Shown here: piece after piece, positions 7,550 through 15,933 of the stretch
Layout: every line of letters begins with the position of its first letter
Position numbering within the stretch: the first letter of the stretch is position 1
Assembly: GCA_002868925.1 (NCBI GenBank)
Contig: PKTZ01000106.1
Span: forward strand, 1-39,539
DNA length: 39,539 nucleotides
Reading direction: 5' to 3'
DNA from: Desulfuromonas sp.
GTDB taxonomy: Bacteria; Desulfobacterota; Desulfuromonadia; Desulfuromonadales; UBA2294
Notes under the pieces: generated by a model
The model's database searches: none
What the model saw: only the letters and a program-made list of their open reading frames with translations
What the model was told of the DNA's origin: nothing
Translations under genes and position numbers: made by a program

Positions 7550-9135
7550 ACAGAGATTCAACCATCGTCCTCAACGGAAACGACCTGACCGTCGATGAAA
7601 TCGTCGCCATCGGCGTCGGCGACTGCAAGGTCAGCCTCGATCCGGCTGCCCTCGAGCGCTGCCGTGCTAGCCGCAACTTCCTCGAGGAGGAGGTCGCCGC
7701 TAAGCGGGTTATCTACGGCGTCAACACCTCGTTCGGGCCGATGTGCAACAAGATTATCGACGATGACCAGATCGAGGAGCTGCAGGTCAATCTGATCCGC
7801 AGCCACGCCGCCGGCCTCGGTGATCCGCTCAAAGACTACATCGCGATCGCCGTCATGGCGGTCCGGCTCAATACCCTGGTCAAGGGCTTCAGCGGTGTCC
7901 GGATCGAGCTGCTCGAACATATGCAGTGGATGATCAATGAACGGGTCGCCGCCTACATCCCGGAATGCGGTTCGGTCGGCGCATCGGGCGACCTGATCCA
8001 TCTCGCTCATCTTTCCTTGGCGATCATCGGCGAGGGCCAGATCTACCACAACGGTGAACTCGACGATGCCGCCGCCACCTACAAAAAACTCGGTCGTAAG
8101 CCGATGCGCCTCAGCTTCAAGGAGGGGATCGCCCTGATGAACGGCACCAGCGCCATGACCGCGCTCGCTGCCTTCGCCATCTTCGGCGCTAAAAAATTGC
8201 TCAACATCAGTTGCGTTACCGGGGCCTTCGCCATCGAGATTTTCGGTGGCATCGATGACGCCTTCGACGAGGACCTGCATCGGGTCAAGCCGCACCTCGG
8301 ACAACTCGAAATCGCCGACACGATCCGCAGGCTCTACACCGGTTCGAAGAACATAACGCTGCGGTCTGAAATGCACGAGAAGATCCGCGACCAGAAGTCG
8401 GACGGCCCGGTCTACGAGACCAGCATCAACGTTCAGGATGTCTACTCGGTGCGTTGCACGCCGCAGGTTCTCGCCCCGGTTGCCGAGGCGATCGAGCAGG
8501 CGAGCCGGGTGGTCGAGATCGAGGCGAACTCCTCGAACGACAACCCGATCATCATCCCGGAGAAGAAGAAGGTTATTCACGGCGGCAACTTTCACGGACA
8601 GAGCATCGGCTTCGTCATGGACATGCTCTGCATGGCGGTCGCCACCCTGTGCAACATCTCCGAGCGGCGGACCAACAAGTACCTTGACAAGAGCCTCAAC
8701 GAAGGGCTGCCGGAGTTTTTGATCCCCGGCACCCTGGGGCTGACCATGGGTTTCATGGGCGCCCAATATCTGGCGACGTCGACCACCGCCGAGAACCGCC
8801 AGCTCGCCAACCCGGTCAGCACCAACACCATCAGTTGTAACGCCTCGAATCAGGATGTCGTCAGTATGGGGACGGTGGCTGCGCGCAAGGCCTTCAAGTC
8901 GGTCAGTAACGCCAAACATGTCGTCACTCTCGAAGTCCTTGCCGATTTGCAGGCGCTTTCGTTCCGCAACGCCGAAGGCCTCGGCGGCGGCACCGGAAAA
9001 ATCTACAAGATCCTGAATGAGGAATTCGAGCAATATAATAACGAGGGAATTTTCCACGACGATCTGGTCAAATACCGCAAGCAGCTTTTTTCGAGCCAGC
9101 TGTTTGATGATCTGTCGATCTACTGGGAGGCCTGA
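7546..9135 (+). CDS. Aromatic amino acid (His/Tyr/Phe) ammonia-lyase
   Basis: A 529-aa HAL/PAL-family lyase. The Ala-Ser-Gly triad that forms the MIO cofactor is intact (146-148, in GSVGASGDL), as is the active-site loop YGVNTSFG (57-64). The substrate-position pair in NLIRSHAAG is Ser86-His87. This pair occurs in histidine ammonia-lyases, but I recall the same RSH context in a Flavobacterium tyrosine ammonia-lyase, so it does not settle the substrate. No other histidine-degradation gene is nearby, whereas a PaaK-like ligase precedes it and a dehydratase follows. A tyrosine or phenylalanine lyase giving a coumaroyl or cinnamoyl starter, as in flexirubin pathways, is the favoured role. Confidence 0.9.
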   Translation: MNRDSTIVLNGNDLTVDEIVAIGVGDCKVSLDPAALERCRASRNFLEEEVAAKRVIYGVNTSFGPMCNKIIDDDQIEELQVNLIRSHAAGLGDPLKDYIAIAVMAVRLNTLVKGFSGVRIELLEHMQWMINERVAAYIPECGSVGASGDLIHLAHLSLAIIGEGQIYHNGELDDAAATYKKLGRKPMRLSFKEGIALMNGTSAMTALAAFAIFGAKKLLNISCVTGAFAIEIFGGIDDAFDEDLHRVKPHLGQLEIADTIRRLYTGSKNITLRSEMHEKIRDQKSDGPVYETSINVQDVYSVRCTPQVLAPVAEAIEQASRVVEIEANSSNDNPIIIPEKKKVIHGGNFHGQSIGFVMDMLCMAVATLCNISERRTNKYLDKSLNEGLPEFLIPGTLGLTMGFMGAQYLATSTTAENRQLANPVSTNTISCNASNQDVVSMGTVAARKAFKSVSNAKHVVTLEVLADLQALSFRNAEGLGGGTGKIYKILNEEFEQYNNEGIFHDDLVKYRKQLFSSQLFDDLSIYWEA

Positions 9136-9557
9136 TGGACTTAACCCTGCCACTTGAAGCCGAAGCGCTGATCCCGCATCGCCTGCCGATGCGGCTGGTC
9201 GACCGGCTGGTCGAAATCGATGGCAAAAACGGCTCGATCGAGGCCGACATCAAGGCCGACTGCCCGCTGGTCTCCGAAGACGGGATGCTCGAGGACATCG
9301 CCCTGACCGAGCTGATCGCTCAGGCTTACGCCATGATCAAGGGCTACAACGACCTGCGCAGTTCAGAACCGGTGCGGCAGGGTTTTCTCGTTGGCATCAA
9401 GAAGCTGACGCGCGAGGCTTCGGTCGCCAGTGGTGATACGTTGCGCATCGATATCCGGACGATCGCCGAGCTCGGCGATCTCGCCATTGCCGTCGGCGAA
9501 ATCTGGCGGGACGAACAGAAGCTCGCGCACGGTGAAATCAAGGTCTGGATCAACTGA
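9135..9557 (+). CDS. Hotdog-fold 3-hydroxyacyl-ACP dehydratase (ApeP-like)
   Basis: A 140-aa protein whose N-terminus, ALIPHRLPMRLVDRLVEI with His15, matches the small FabZ/FabA-related dehydratases of aryl polyene clusters. It would remove water from 3-hydroxyacyl-ACP to give the trans double bond of each extension cycle. Its start codon overlaps the stop of the ammonia-lyase gene by one base. Family placement rests on the PHRxPMxLVD motif and on length. Confidence 0.78.
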   Translation: MDLTLPLEAEALIPHRLPMRLVDRLVEIDGKNGSIEADIKADCPLVSEDGMLEDIALTELIAQAYAMIKGYNDLRSSEPVRQGFLVGIKKLTREASVASGDTLRIDIRTIAELGDLAIAVGEIWRDEQKLAHGEIKVWIN

Positions 9558-9559
9558 AG

Positions 9560-10189
9560 GTGATGAGATATTTCTGCCTGACAATCTGCCTTATTCTGCT
9601 GATAACCGGCCCGGTCCGAGCCGGCGAACTCGATGTTCTGCTCGACTCGCTTCGCGAAGTCGCTGCGACCACCGAGACCCTGTCGAGTCACTTTGTCCAG
9701 GAAAAACATCTCGCGATTTTTTCCGAGAAGCTGTTGTCGGAGGGACGGTTTTCCTACCGCAAGCCGGACCGGCTCCGCTGGGAGCTGCTGACGCCGTTCG
9801 CCTCCGGGTTTGTCCTGCGCGGCGACAGTGGTGAACGTTGGAATGGACTGAGCCGCGAGCGCGGACGCTTTTCGGTCGAGCGCGATCCGGTGATGGGGAT
9901 GGTCGCCCGGCAGCTGCTTGCCTGGGCCAGGGTCGATCTCGACTGGCTGCAGCAACGCTACCGCATGGAATTACTGCAAAATCGACCGCCCAAGCTGAGG
10001 CTGATTCCGCTTGATCCCGGCGAAGCCGGCTTTATCCGGCATCTCGAAATCACCTTTGCCGAAGATTTGCGTTATATCTCGACCGTGCTTTTACAGGAAG
10101 CCGGGGGCGACAAGACCCTGCTCCGTTTCAGCGAGGTCGAGCTTAACCGAGCATTGCCGGAGGAGACCTTCCGGGCACCGGAGTTTTAA
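9560..10189 (+). CDS. LolA-like outer membrane lipoprotein carrier
   Basis: A 209-aa secreted protein with a signal peptide (cleavage probably after VRA, residue 21), then a LolA-like body including SSHFVQEKHL and FSYRKPDRLRWELLTPF. LolA proteins carry lipids or lipoproteins across the periplasm. Variant LolA proteins next to an MMPL exporter are a standard part of aryl polyene clusters and are thought to help move the polyene lipid to the outer membrane. The track start is GTG at 9560; an ATG follows at 9563. It overlaps the exporter gene (TAATG). Confidence 0.85.
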   Translation: MMRYFCLTICLILLITGPVRAGELDVLLDSLREVAATTETLSSHFVQEKHLAIFSEKLLSEGRFSYRKPDRLRWELLTPFASGFVLRGDSGERWNGLSRERGRFSVERDPVMGMVARQLLAWARVDLDWLQQRYRMELLQNRPPKLRLIPLDPGEAGFIRHLEITFAEDLRYISTVLLQEAGGDKTLLRFSEVELNRALPEETFRAPEF

Positions 10190-12567
10190 TGAGACTGATC
10201 GCCGCAACATATGAGCGGCTCCGGCGTCGGCGGGCCGTGCTCACCTTGGCCCTGCTTTTGCTGCTGCTGGTCGGAGGCGGACTGCTCTCCCGCCTCGAAG
10301 TCGAGGAGAGTATCGTCGCCATGCTACCGGACGGCGACTCGCGGGTGGCGAGCGACTTCAAACTTCTGCAGCAGGCCCCGTTCGCACGCAAACTGGTCAT
10401 TCACCTCCGTTCCGACGAATCGGTTCCGGCGGACCGGCTCCATGCTGCAACCGACCAAATGCGGAATCTGCTGCCGCCCGATCTGTTCAATAATCTATTG
10501 AGTGGTCCGGGTGGGATCAACCCGGGCCGGCTATCGGCCGGGCTGATTGCCGCCATGCCGGCACTGCTCGACCAGAACGACCTGCAGGATCTGGAGCAGG
10601 AGCTGACCCCTGAGAAGATTGATCGGCAGGTGGCGACCGACCTGGCCCAGCTGCTGCAACCCCAAGGCGTCGCATTGAAGGAGAATATTCGGCGCGACCC
10701 GCTCGACCTGCTGCGCTTCGCCATGGCCAAGCTGCGCTACCTCAATCCGTTGCCCGGTGTCCGCATCGAACAGGGGCACTTTACCAGCGCCGACGGGCAC
10801 AGCACTCTTTTGCTCGCCGATACGCCGGTACAGATCACCGACGCGGTGGCCGGCCGGGAGCTGGTCGATGCCTTTGCTACGGCCCGTTTACAGCTGCCCG
10901 GAGGTGTCAACGCCGACCTGCTCAGCGGGCATCCTTACACCCTAGCCAATTCCGAGGCGATACAGGGTGACATGAGGATTGTGCTGTCTGTTTCCGGCAT
11001 CGGCATCTTCCTGCTCTTCGCCTTTTTCCTGCGGCGACTGCGGGCCCTGGCCGTCTACCTGCTGCCGCTATTCAGTATTTCTGCGGCGCTGGTTGTCACG
11101 TCGCTCTGGTACGGCCGGGTCTCGGGCATAACCATCGGCTTCGGCGCGGTGCTGCTCGGTATCACCATCGATTTCGGGCTGCATGTCTATTTTGCCCTGC
11201 AGCATGGACATGGTCAACGTGCGTACCTGCTGCAGGCCGTATCGAAGCCGGTCCTGTTCGGCGGCCTGACCACCCTGGCCGCATTTTCGGTACTGCTCAA
11301 TTCAGAGCTGCCGGGCCAGCGCCAGCTCGCTATTTTTGCCATTGCCGGCAGCATTTCCGCCCTGCTGCTTGCCCTCTTGGTCATGCCGCATTTTCTCGGT
11401 AAAAACGATACGATCGCCCGTACCGGATCGCTGACGAATATTAACCAGATCTATGTCCGGCAGCCGAAACTCCGCCGGGTTGTCATCCTGCTCTGGTTCG
11501 GACTCGCCCTGTTCGGTGCGATCCAGACCCAAAAACTTGGCATCAACGGTGAGCTGCGCCAGCTCAGCTATATCCCGAAACAGCTGCAGCAGGCAGAGAA
11601 CCGGTTGGCCGAGTCATGGGGGCGCATGCGCGACCGGGCCATGATCTTTACCGCCGCCGCAAATCGCGAAGAGGCCATAGCCGCCAACGACCAGATCTGG
11701 CAAATCCTCGACCAGCAACAGTTGCAGGGCGAAGCGGTCAGCCTGGCGCCGCTGTTGGCCGGCCAGAAGATCCAGAAACAGCGCCTCCACAACTGGAACG
11801 AATTCTGGACGAAGCACCGTGCTAAAACAGAAGAGTTGCTGCAGAAATCGGGGCAGAAATACGGCTTTTCGACAGTTGCCTTCCAACCCTTTTTCGACAC
11901 TCTTGAACGCTCGGCACAGATCATCGAGCCGGAAACCCTGACCGGCTGGGGGATGAACAGTCTCCTGGACAACCTGTTGCTCAAGGACGGGAACTCCTAC
12001 CGGCTGATTACCCTGGTGCCGGATCGTCCCGAACTGGTGACGCGCCTCGACGCCGAGCTCGCCAAAGTTCCGGGTGCGACCCTGGTCTCACAGGGGCGCT
12101 TCGGTCGAGAGCTGAGCCTCGAAGTCGCTGCCGATTTTGCCAAGTTTATTATTTCCGCCGGGATAGCGGTCCTGCTTTTGCTGATTGTTCTGTTCCGCCG
12201 TCTGCAGGATGTATTGCTTGCGCTGTTGCCGGTTTTGACCGGCCTGCTGGTGATGTTCGGCGGGATGAGCCTGGTCGGCCTGGACATGAACATGTTCAAT
12301 GTTATCGCCACCATCCTGATTATCGGGCTTGGTGTCGATTATGGAATTTTCATGGTCTGCCACAGCCGGCAGCAGGAGGAGACCGCTTCGACCAGGGCCG
12401 TTCTGGTCTCGGGCCTGACCACCCTGGTCGGATTCGGAGCGCTGGTCCTGGCCCGGCACCCGGCGTTGAACTCGATCGGCCTGACCGTTTTGCTCGGCAT
12501 CTCGGCCGCTGTACCGACCGCGGTTCTGGTTATCCCGGCCTTTCGCCCGAGGTGTAGCGATGCCTAG
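10189..12567 (+). CDS. MMPL/RND-family lipid exporter
   Basis: A 792-aa inner-membrane transporter with the two-fold RND layout: TM1 at about 16-34, a periplasmic domain, a bundle of helices at about 263-402, a second periplasmic domain, and a final bundle at about 645-790. Acidic residues in GITIDFGLH and GVDYGIF occupy the positions used for proton relay in MmpL-type proteins. MMPL proteins move lipids outward using the proton gradient. In aryl polyene clusters this exporter is paired with LolA-like and DUF3261 proteins, exactly as here, so it is the likely exporter of the finished pigment lipid. Confidence 0.9.
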   Translation: MRLIAATYERLRRRRAVLTLALLLLLLVGGGLLSRLEVEESIVAMLPDGDSRVASDFKLLQQAPFARKLVIHLRSDESVPADRLHAATDQMRNLLPPDLFNNLLSGPGGINPGRLSAGLIAAMPALLDQNDLQDLEQELTPEKIDRQVATDLAQLLQPQGVALKENIRRDPLDLLRFAMAKLRYLNPLPGVRIEQGHFTSADGHSTLLLADTPVQITDAVAGRELVDAFATARLQLPGGVNADLLSGHPYTLANSEAIQGDMRIVLSVSGIGIFLLFAFFLRRLRALAVYLLPLFSISAALVVTSLWYGRVSGITIGFGAVLLGITIDFGLHVYFALQHGHGQRAYLLQAVSKPVLFGGLTTLAAFSVLLNSELPGQRQLAIFAIAGSISALLLALLVMPHFLGKNDTIARTGSLTNINQIYVRQPKLRRVVILLWFGLALFGAIQTQKLGINGELRQLSYIPKQLQQAENRLAESWGRMRDRAMIFTAAANREEAIAANDQIWQILDQQQLQGEAVSLAPLLAGQKIQKQRLHNWNEFWTKHRAKTEELLQKSGQKYGFSTVAFQPFFDTLERSAQIIEPETLTGWGMNSLLDNLLLKDGNSYRLITLVPDRPELVTRLDAELAKVPGATLVSQGRFGRELSLEVAADFAKFIISAGIAVLLLLIVLFRRLQDVLLALLPVLTGLLVMFGGMSLVGLDMNMFNVIATILIIGLGVDYGIFMVCHSRQQEETASTRAVLVSGLTTLVGFGALVLARHPALNSIGLTVLLGISAAVPTAVLVIPAFRPRCSDA

Positions 12568-13228
12568 GGTGCTGATACTGTTCGTTGTCCTGCTGTCCCT
12601 CATGGCCTGTATGCCGGCGCCGCCGTCGCTGCAGCTGCCGCAGGATTGCCGGGCTCAGCAGAGCATAGAAAAGCTGCTGGCGACCGATTGGCTCGCAGGG
12701 GAGGAGGTGTGGCGCATCCGCCAAACCGCATTACTCGAGACCCGTTTTCGCAAGCTGGCGATGGAAGGATTTTTGCGGCTGGACCTGAAAACGGGTGAAG
12801 CCCGCCTGGTCGCGCTGAATGAAATCGGCCTGGTCCTGTTCGATCTGCAGGTGACGGCCGACTCCGAACAGCTCCACCGGGCTGTTCCGCCATTGGAGAA
12901 GCGCCGGGATCTGATGACAACGATCGCCAAGAGCCTGCGCCGGATTTTCCTGGTGCCGCGCCCGGCATTATCTGACCGGCTTGTGCCGCAGGAAAACGTC
13001 CAGTCCCTTTCGCGAATCAGCACCAACGGAAGCCAAAACTTCCTGTTCGATTGCTACGGTGATCTGCGTGAGAGCCGCTGGCAGGGCGAAGCCGGGAGCT
13101 GGTCGACGCACTACAATCACTACGACGAGCGGCAGAACGTGCGCTTGCCGGAAGAGATCATCCTGCACGACGAGGAGCAGGGGATCAGGCTGACACTCGA
13201 AATCAAAGAGGTCAAACCGGAATCATGA
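12560..13228 (+). CDS. DUF3261-type outer membrane lipoprotein
   Basis: A 222-aa predicted lipoprotein. The signal peptide ends in a lipobox, LMAC, with Cys17. The rest is rich in beta-prone sequence and fits the DUF3261 family found in aryl polyene clusters, although I assign it mainly from context and general pattern. It overlaps the exporter gene by 8 bases and the following dehydratase gene by 4. It probably acts at the outer membrane in placing the polyene lipid. Confidence 0.72.
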   Translation: MPRVLILFVVLLSLMACMPAPPSLQLPQDCRAQQSIEKLLATDWLAGEEVWRIRQTALLETRFRKLAMEGFLRLDLKTGEARLVALNEIGLVLFDLQVTADSEQLHRAVPPLEKRRDLMTTIAKSLRRIFLVPRPALSDRLVPQENVQSLSRISTNGSQNFLFDCYGDLRESRWQGEAGSWSTHYNHYDERQNVRLPEEIILHDEEQGIRLTLEIKEVKPES

Positions 13229-13605
13229 ACAGAATGCGAAAAGCGATAATTGCGTCGGCCGTCGGGCCGGTTGAACTGGCTGAAGGGAGTGGCAAACAGA
13301 GCTTCAGCTTCGACGAGACGTTTCTCGGCTTTGCCGGCCACTTCCCCGGCTACCCGATTCTGCCGGGAGTGCTGCAGAACCTGCTTGCCCAGGTCGTGTC
13401 CGAGCAGGTCATCTCCGATCCGGTAGAGTTCAGGGCGATTCAGCGGGCTAAGTTCAGCCGTCAACTCCGGCCGGGCGACCAGATCGAGGTCGAGGTCATC
13501 TGTCGCGACAAGGAAGGCGCCCTGTACTGTGCGACCAAAATGCGGGTTGGTAGCGAGGAGGCATCGAGCTTTACCCTGATCCTCGAGAAAAAGGCGACAA
13601 CATGA
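13225..13605 (+). CDS. FabZ/FabA-like hotdog protein
   Basis: A 126-aa hotdog protein with the dehydratase signature GHFPGYPILPGVL and the catalytic-type His39. In FabZ the next helix supplies a catalytic Glu; here it reads LQNLLAQ and shows no acidic residue at that place. It may therefore be a weak or non-catalytic partner, or use another residue. Aryl polyene clusters normally encode two dehydratase-like proteins, so it may pair with the one at 9135. Starts with ATGA overlapping the previous stop. Confidence 0.78.
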   Translation: MNRMRKAIIASAVGPVELAEGSGKQSFSFDETFLGFAGHFPGYPILPGVLQNLLAQVVSEQVISDPVEFRAIQRAKFSRQLRPGDQIEVEVICRDKEGALYCATKMRVGSEEASSFTLILEKKATT

Positions 13606-14063
13606 GAAAGCAGTATTTCAAACAAGAAGAGGGCGCACCCGAACCGCTCCGTTGCACGGTCGAACGGGTCGCCCGGTTCGAAGAGGTCGACGCTCTCGGC
13701 ATCGTCTGGCACGGTCGTTACCCGAGCTATTTCGAGGATGGCCGGGTCCTGCTCGGCGAAAAGTACGGGATCGGTTACCTCGATTTATACCGACAGGAAA
13801 TTATCGCCCCGATCAAACAGATGCATGTCGATTATCAGAGGCCGCTGCAATTCAGCGATCCTTTCACTATCGAGGCGATCCTGCATTGGTCGGACGCGGT
13901 GCGGCTCAACCATGAATTTATCCTGCGCAATGCCGCCGGCGAGATTACGACCACCGGCTACACGGTGCAGCTGCTGATGGATCCCGAGCACAATGTCCTG
14001 ATGGTGCCGCCGCCGTTTTACCAGGAATTTCGTGAACGCTGGCAGGCAGGAGAGTTGACTTGA
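13602..14063 (+). CDS. 4HBT/YbgC-like acyl thioesterase
   Basis: A 153-aa hotdog thioesterase. The N-terminal block VARFEEVDALGIVWHGRYPSYFEDGR matches the 4-hydroxybenzoyl-CoA thioesterase signature, with Asp30, His37 and Tyr40 in the usual places. It would hydrolyse an acyl thioester, either releasing the chain or clearing stalled intermediates. Aryl polyene clusters commonly encode one. It overlaps both neighbours by 4 bases. Confidence 0.85.
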   Translation: MRKQYFKQEEGAPEPLRCTVERVARFEEVDALGIVWHGRYPSYFEDGRVLLGEKYGIGYLDLYRQEIIAPIKQMHVDYQRPLQFSDPFTIEAILHWSDAVRLNHEFILRNAAGEITTTGYTVQLLMDPEHNVLMVPPPFYQEFRERWQAGELT

Positions 14064-15181
14064 AAAAGGTTTTGATCAGCAAGGTCGGCTGTGAGACTGC
14101 CCTCGGCTCCGGCCCTGAGAAACTCTGGCTAGAACTGCTCGCCGGTCGCAGCGGAATCAAACCGCTGACCCGCTTCAGCTGCGAGAACTACGTTTCAAAC
14201 CTCGCCGCCGGCATCGACGACCTCGCGATACCGGCCGGAAGCTCGCGCCACGATGATTTGCTCGATCGTGTCGCCGATCAGGTCGGCCCGATACCTGCCG
14301 ATAGCCGCCTGCTGGTCGCCTCGACCAAGGGGGAGATCGACCGCCTGCAGACCGCCTGTCGTCACGATGAGCCGGTACCGGCGTCGGCCCTGTTCGAACC
14401 ACTGCTCGCGAAAATTTCCCGGCGCTTCGATCTGATCGATCACGGCACCAACATCAATGCCGCCTGTGCCTCCTCGACCATTGCCATTGCCCGCGGCGCC
14501 GCGATGATCGCCCATGGTCAGGCCGAGTCGGTCCTGGTCTACGCCGCCGATCTGCTCAGCGAATTTGTTTTCTCCGGTTTTTCTGCACTGCAGGCGCTCT
14601 CCCCGACGCCGGCCCGACCCTTCGATGCACAACGGCAGGGTTTGAACCTCGGCGAGGCGGGGGCGGCGTTGCTGCTGACAAATGAAAAACGGGCCGGAGA
14701 TTCTCCGTTGGCACAGGTCGCCGGCTGGGGCGCGGCCAACGACGCCCACCATGTCACAGCCCCGGCCCGGGACGGCAGCGGCCTGATCCTGGCCTGCCGC
14801 GAGGCGATGCAGCGGGCCGGTATCGACCCGGATCAAGTGGCAGCGATCAATGCCCACGGCACCGGCACCCCGTATAACGATGCCATGGAGCTGACCGCGT
14901 TTGACTCCCTGTTCGGCAAAAAGATGCCGCCGCTACACGGCGTCAAGGGGAGCCTCGGCCACACCCTCGGTGCCGCCGCCGCACTCGAGACAATTGTCGG
15001 CGGTTTCGCCCTTACCGCAAAAAAGATCCCCGGTACGGTCGGTTGCACCGATCCGGAAGAGGTCGGTATGGGACGAATCGGAACGGCAACCCAGTCTATC
15101 GACGGAGATTACCTGCTCACCACCAATTCCGGTTTCGGCGGCATCAACGGAGCCCTGGTTCTGCAGGGGGCGGCATCATGA
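14060..15181 (+). CDS. Beta-ketoacyl-ACP synthase
   Basis: A compact 373-aa ketosynthase with all condensing residues: Cys136 in NAACASST, His266 in NAHGTGTPYND, and His301 in GSLGHTLGAA. It starts with TTG at 14060, overlapping the thioesterase stop (TTGA), and overlaps the next gene by 4 bases. The next gene is a ketosynthase-like protein without the nucleophile, so these two look like a ketosynthase/partner pair. The HGTGTPYND form differs from the HAT forms at 1259 and 3940 and resembles the ketosynthase at 22359. Confidence 0.9.
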   Translation: MKKVLISKVGCETALGSGPEKLWLELLAGRSGIKPLTRFSCENYVSNLAAGIDDLAIPAGSSRHDDLLDRVADQVGPIPADSRLLVASTKGEIDRLQTACRHDEPVPASALFEPLLAKISRRFDLIDHGTNINAACASSTIAIARGAAMIAHGQAESVLVYAADLLSEFVFSGFSALQALSPTPARPFDAQRQGLNLGEAGAALLLTNEKRAGDSPLAQVAGWGAANDAHHVTAPARDGSGLILACREAMQRAGIDPDQVAAINAHGTGTPYNDAMELTAFDSLFGKKMPPLHGVKGSLGHTLGAAAALETIVGGFALTAKKIPGTVGCTDPEEVGMGRIGTATQSIDGDYLLTTNSGFGGINGALVLQGAAS

Positions 15182-15885
15182 AGGCATTGATCAACGGTAT
15201 CGGCTGGATCACCCCGGCCGGCTTCGGCCAGGGGCATGCTGCGAACGGACAACCGTTGCTTGCCGGCGAGCTTGAAATCCCGACGCGCAAGCAGATCTTC
15301 GCCGGTATCGACCGACGTTTCGGCCGACTCGATGACTTCTCCCGGATCGGCCTTGGCGCCGCGACCTTCTGTCTGCGTGACGCCGGCGCCGAAGAATGGA
15401 GTGAAAAAAGACGGGTCGGGATTGTTGCCGCCAGTCGTTACGGCTGCCTGCGGACCGATCTCGACTACCTGGAGACGATGCTGTCGGAGCAGGGGAAACT
15501 GGCCAGCCCCAATATCTTTGCCTACACCCTGCCGAACTGTTTTCTCGGCGAGGCGGCCCTCCGTTTCGGCCTGACCGGCAACAGCATGATCATCAACCGT
15601 CACGACCCCGATCGGGTCACGGCGATCCGGATCGCCCTCGAGGAACTCAGCTGGACCGACCAGGCCGGAATCCTCGCCGGAATCGTCGATCTTACGCCGC
15701 CGCCGGAGCTGGCGGCCGACGACGATCTGCCCGGCAGTCTCTTCCTGCTCCTTGAGCGAGGGCCTCGACCCAGGATCGAGCCGTACGGGGAGCTTGTGCT
15801 GCAAGGCGATCAACTGATTTTCAATGGCAAGGAAATGTCCGACCTGAAAGAGCTGGTCGCTTCCTGCCTGAGGATAGAGTCCTGA
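15178..15885 (+). CDS. Truncated ketosynthase-like protein lacking catalytic residues
   Basis: A 235-aa protein that begins like a ketosynthase (INGIGWITPAGFG; later RVGIVAASRYG) but stops at about the middle of the fold. Where a ketosynthase has its Cys it reads IINRHDPDRVTAI, so no nucleophile is present, and the part with both His residues is absent. The start is ATG at 15178, overlapping the ketosynthase stop; the upstream extension in the ORF track is a shadow of the previous gene. A conserved role as a short partner of the 14060 ketosynthase is likelier than decay, given the clean overlap and intact frame. It could also be the equivalent of a small ketosynthase-like protein found in aryl polyene clusters. 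Confidence 0.75.
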   Translation: MKALINGIGWITPAGFGQGHAANGQPLLAGELEIPTRKQIFAGIDRRFGRLDDFSRIGLGAATFCLRDAGAEEWSEKRRVGIVAASRYGCLRTDLDYLETMLSEQGKLASPNIFAYTLPNCFLGEAALRFGLTGNSMIINRHDPDRVTAIRIALEELSWTDQAGILAGIVDLTPPPELAADDDLPGSLFLLLERGPRPRIEPYGELVLQGDQLIFNGKEMSDLKELVASCLRIES

Positions 15886-15933
15886 ACGAAGCGGTGCCGC
15901 AGCATCGTTTGAAGCATTAAAGGAGTTGTTGTA

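Noticed and set aside
7546-9135. Histidine catabolism (hutH) as the role of the lyase
   Set aside because: The Ser-His pair allows it, but no hutU, hutI or hutG is nearby and the gene overlaps a PaaK-like ligase in a polyene operon.
7558-9153. 531-aa minus-strand ORF opposite the ammonia-lyase
   Set aside because: It is antisense to a clear gene with intact MIO motif; its sequence is Asp-, Val- and Arg-rich with no family pattern, as expected of a shadow frame in high-GC DNA.
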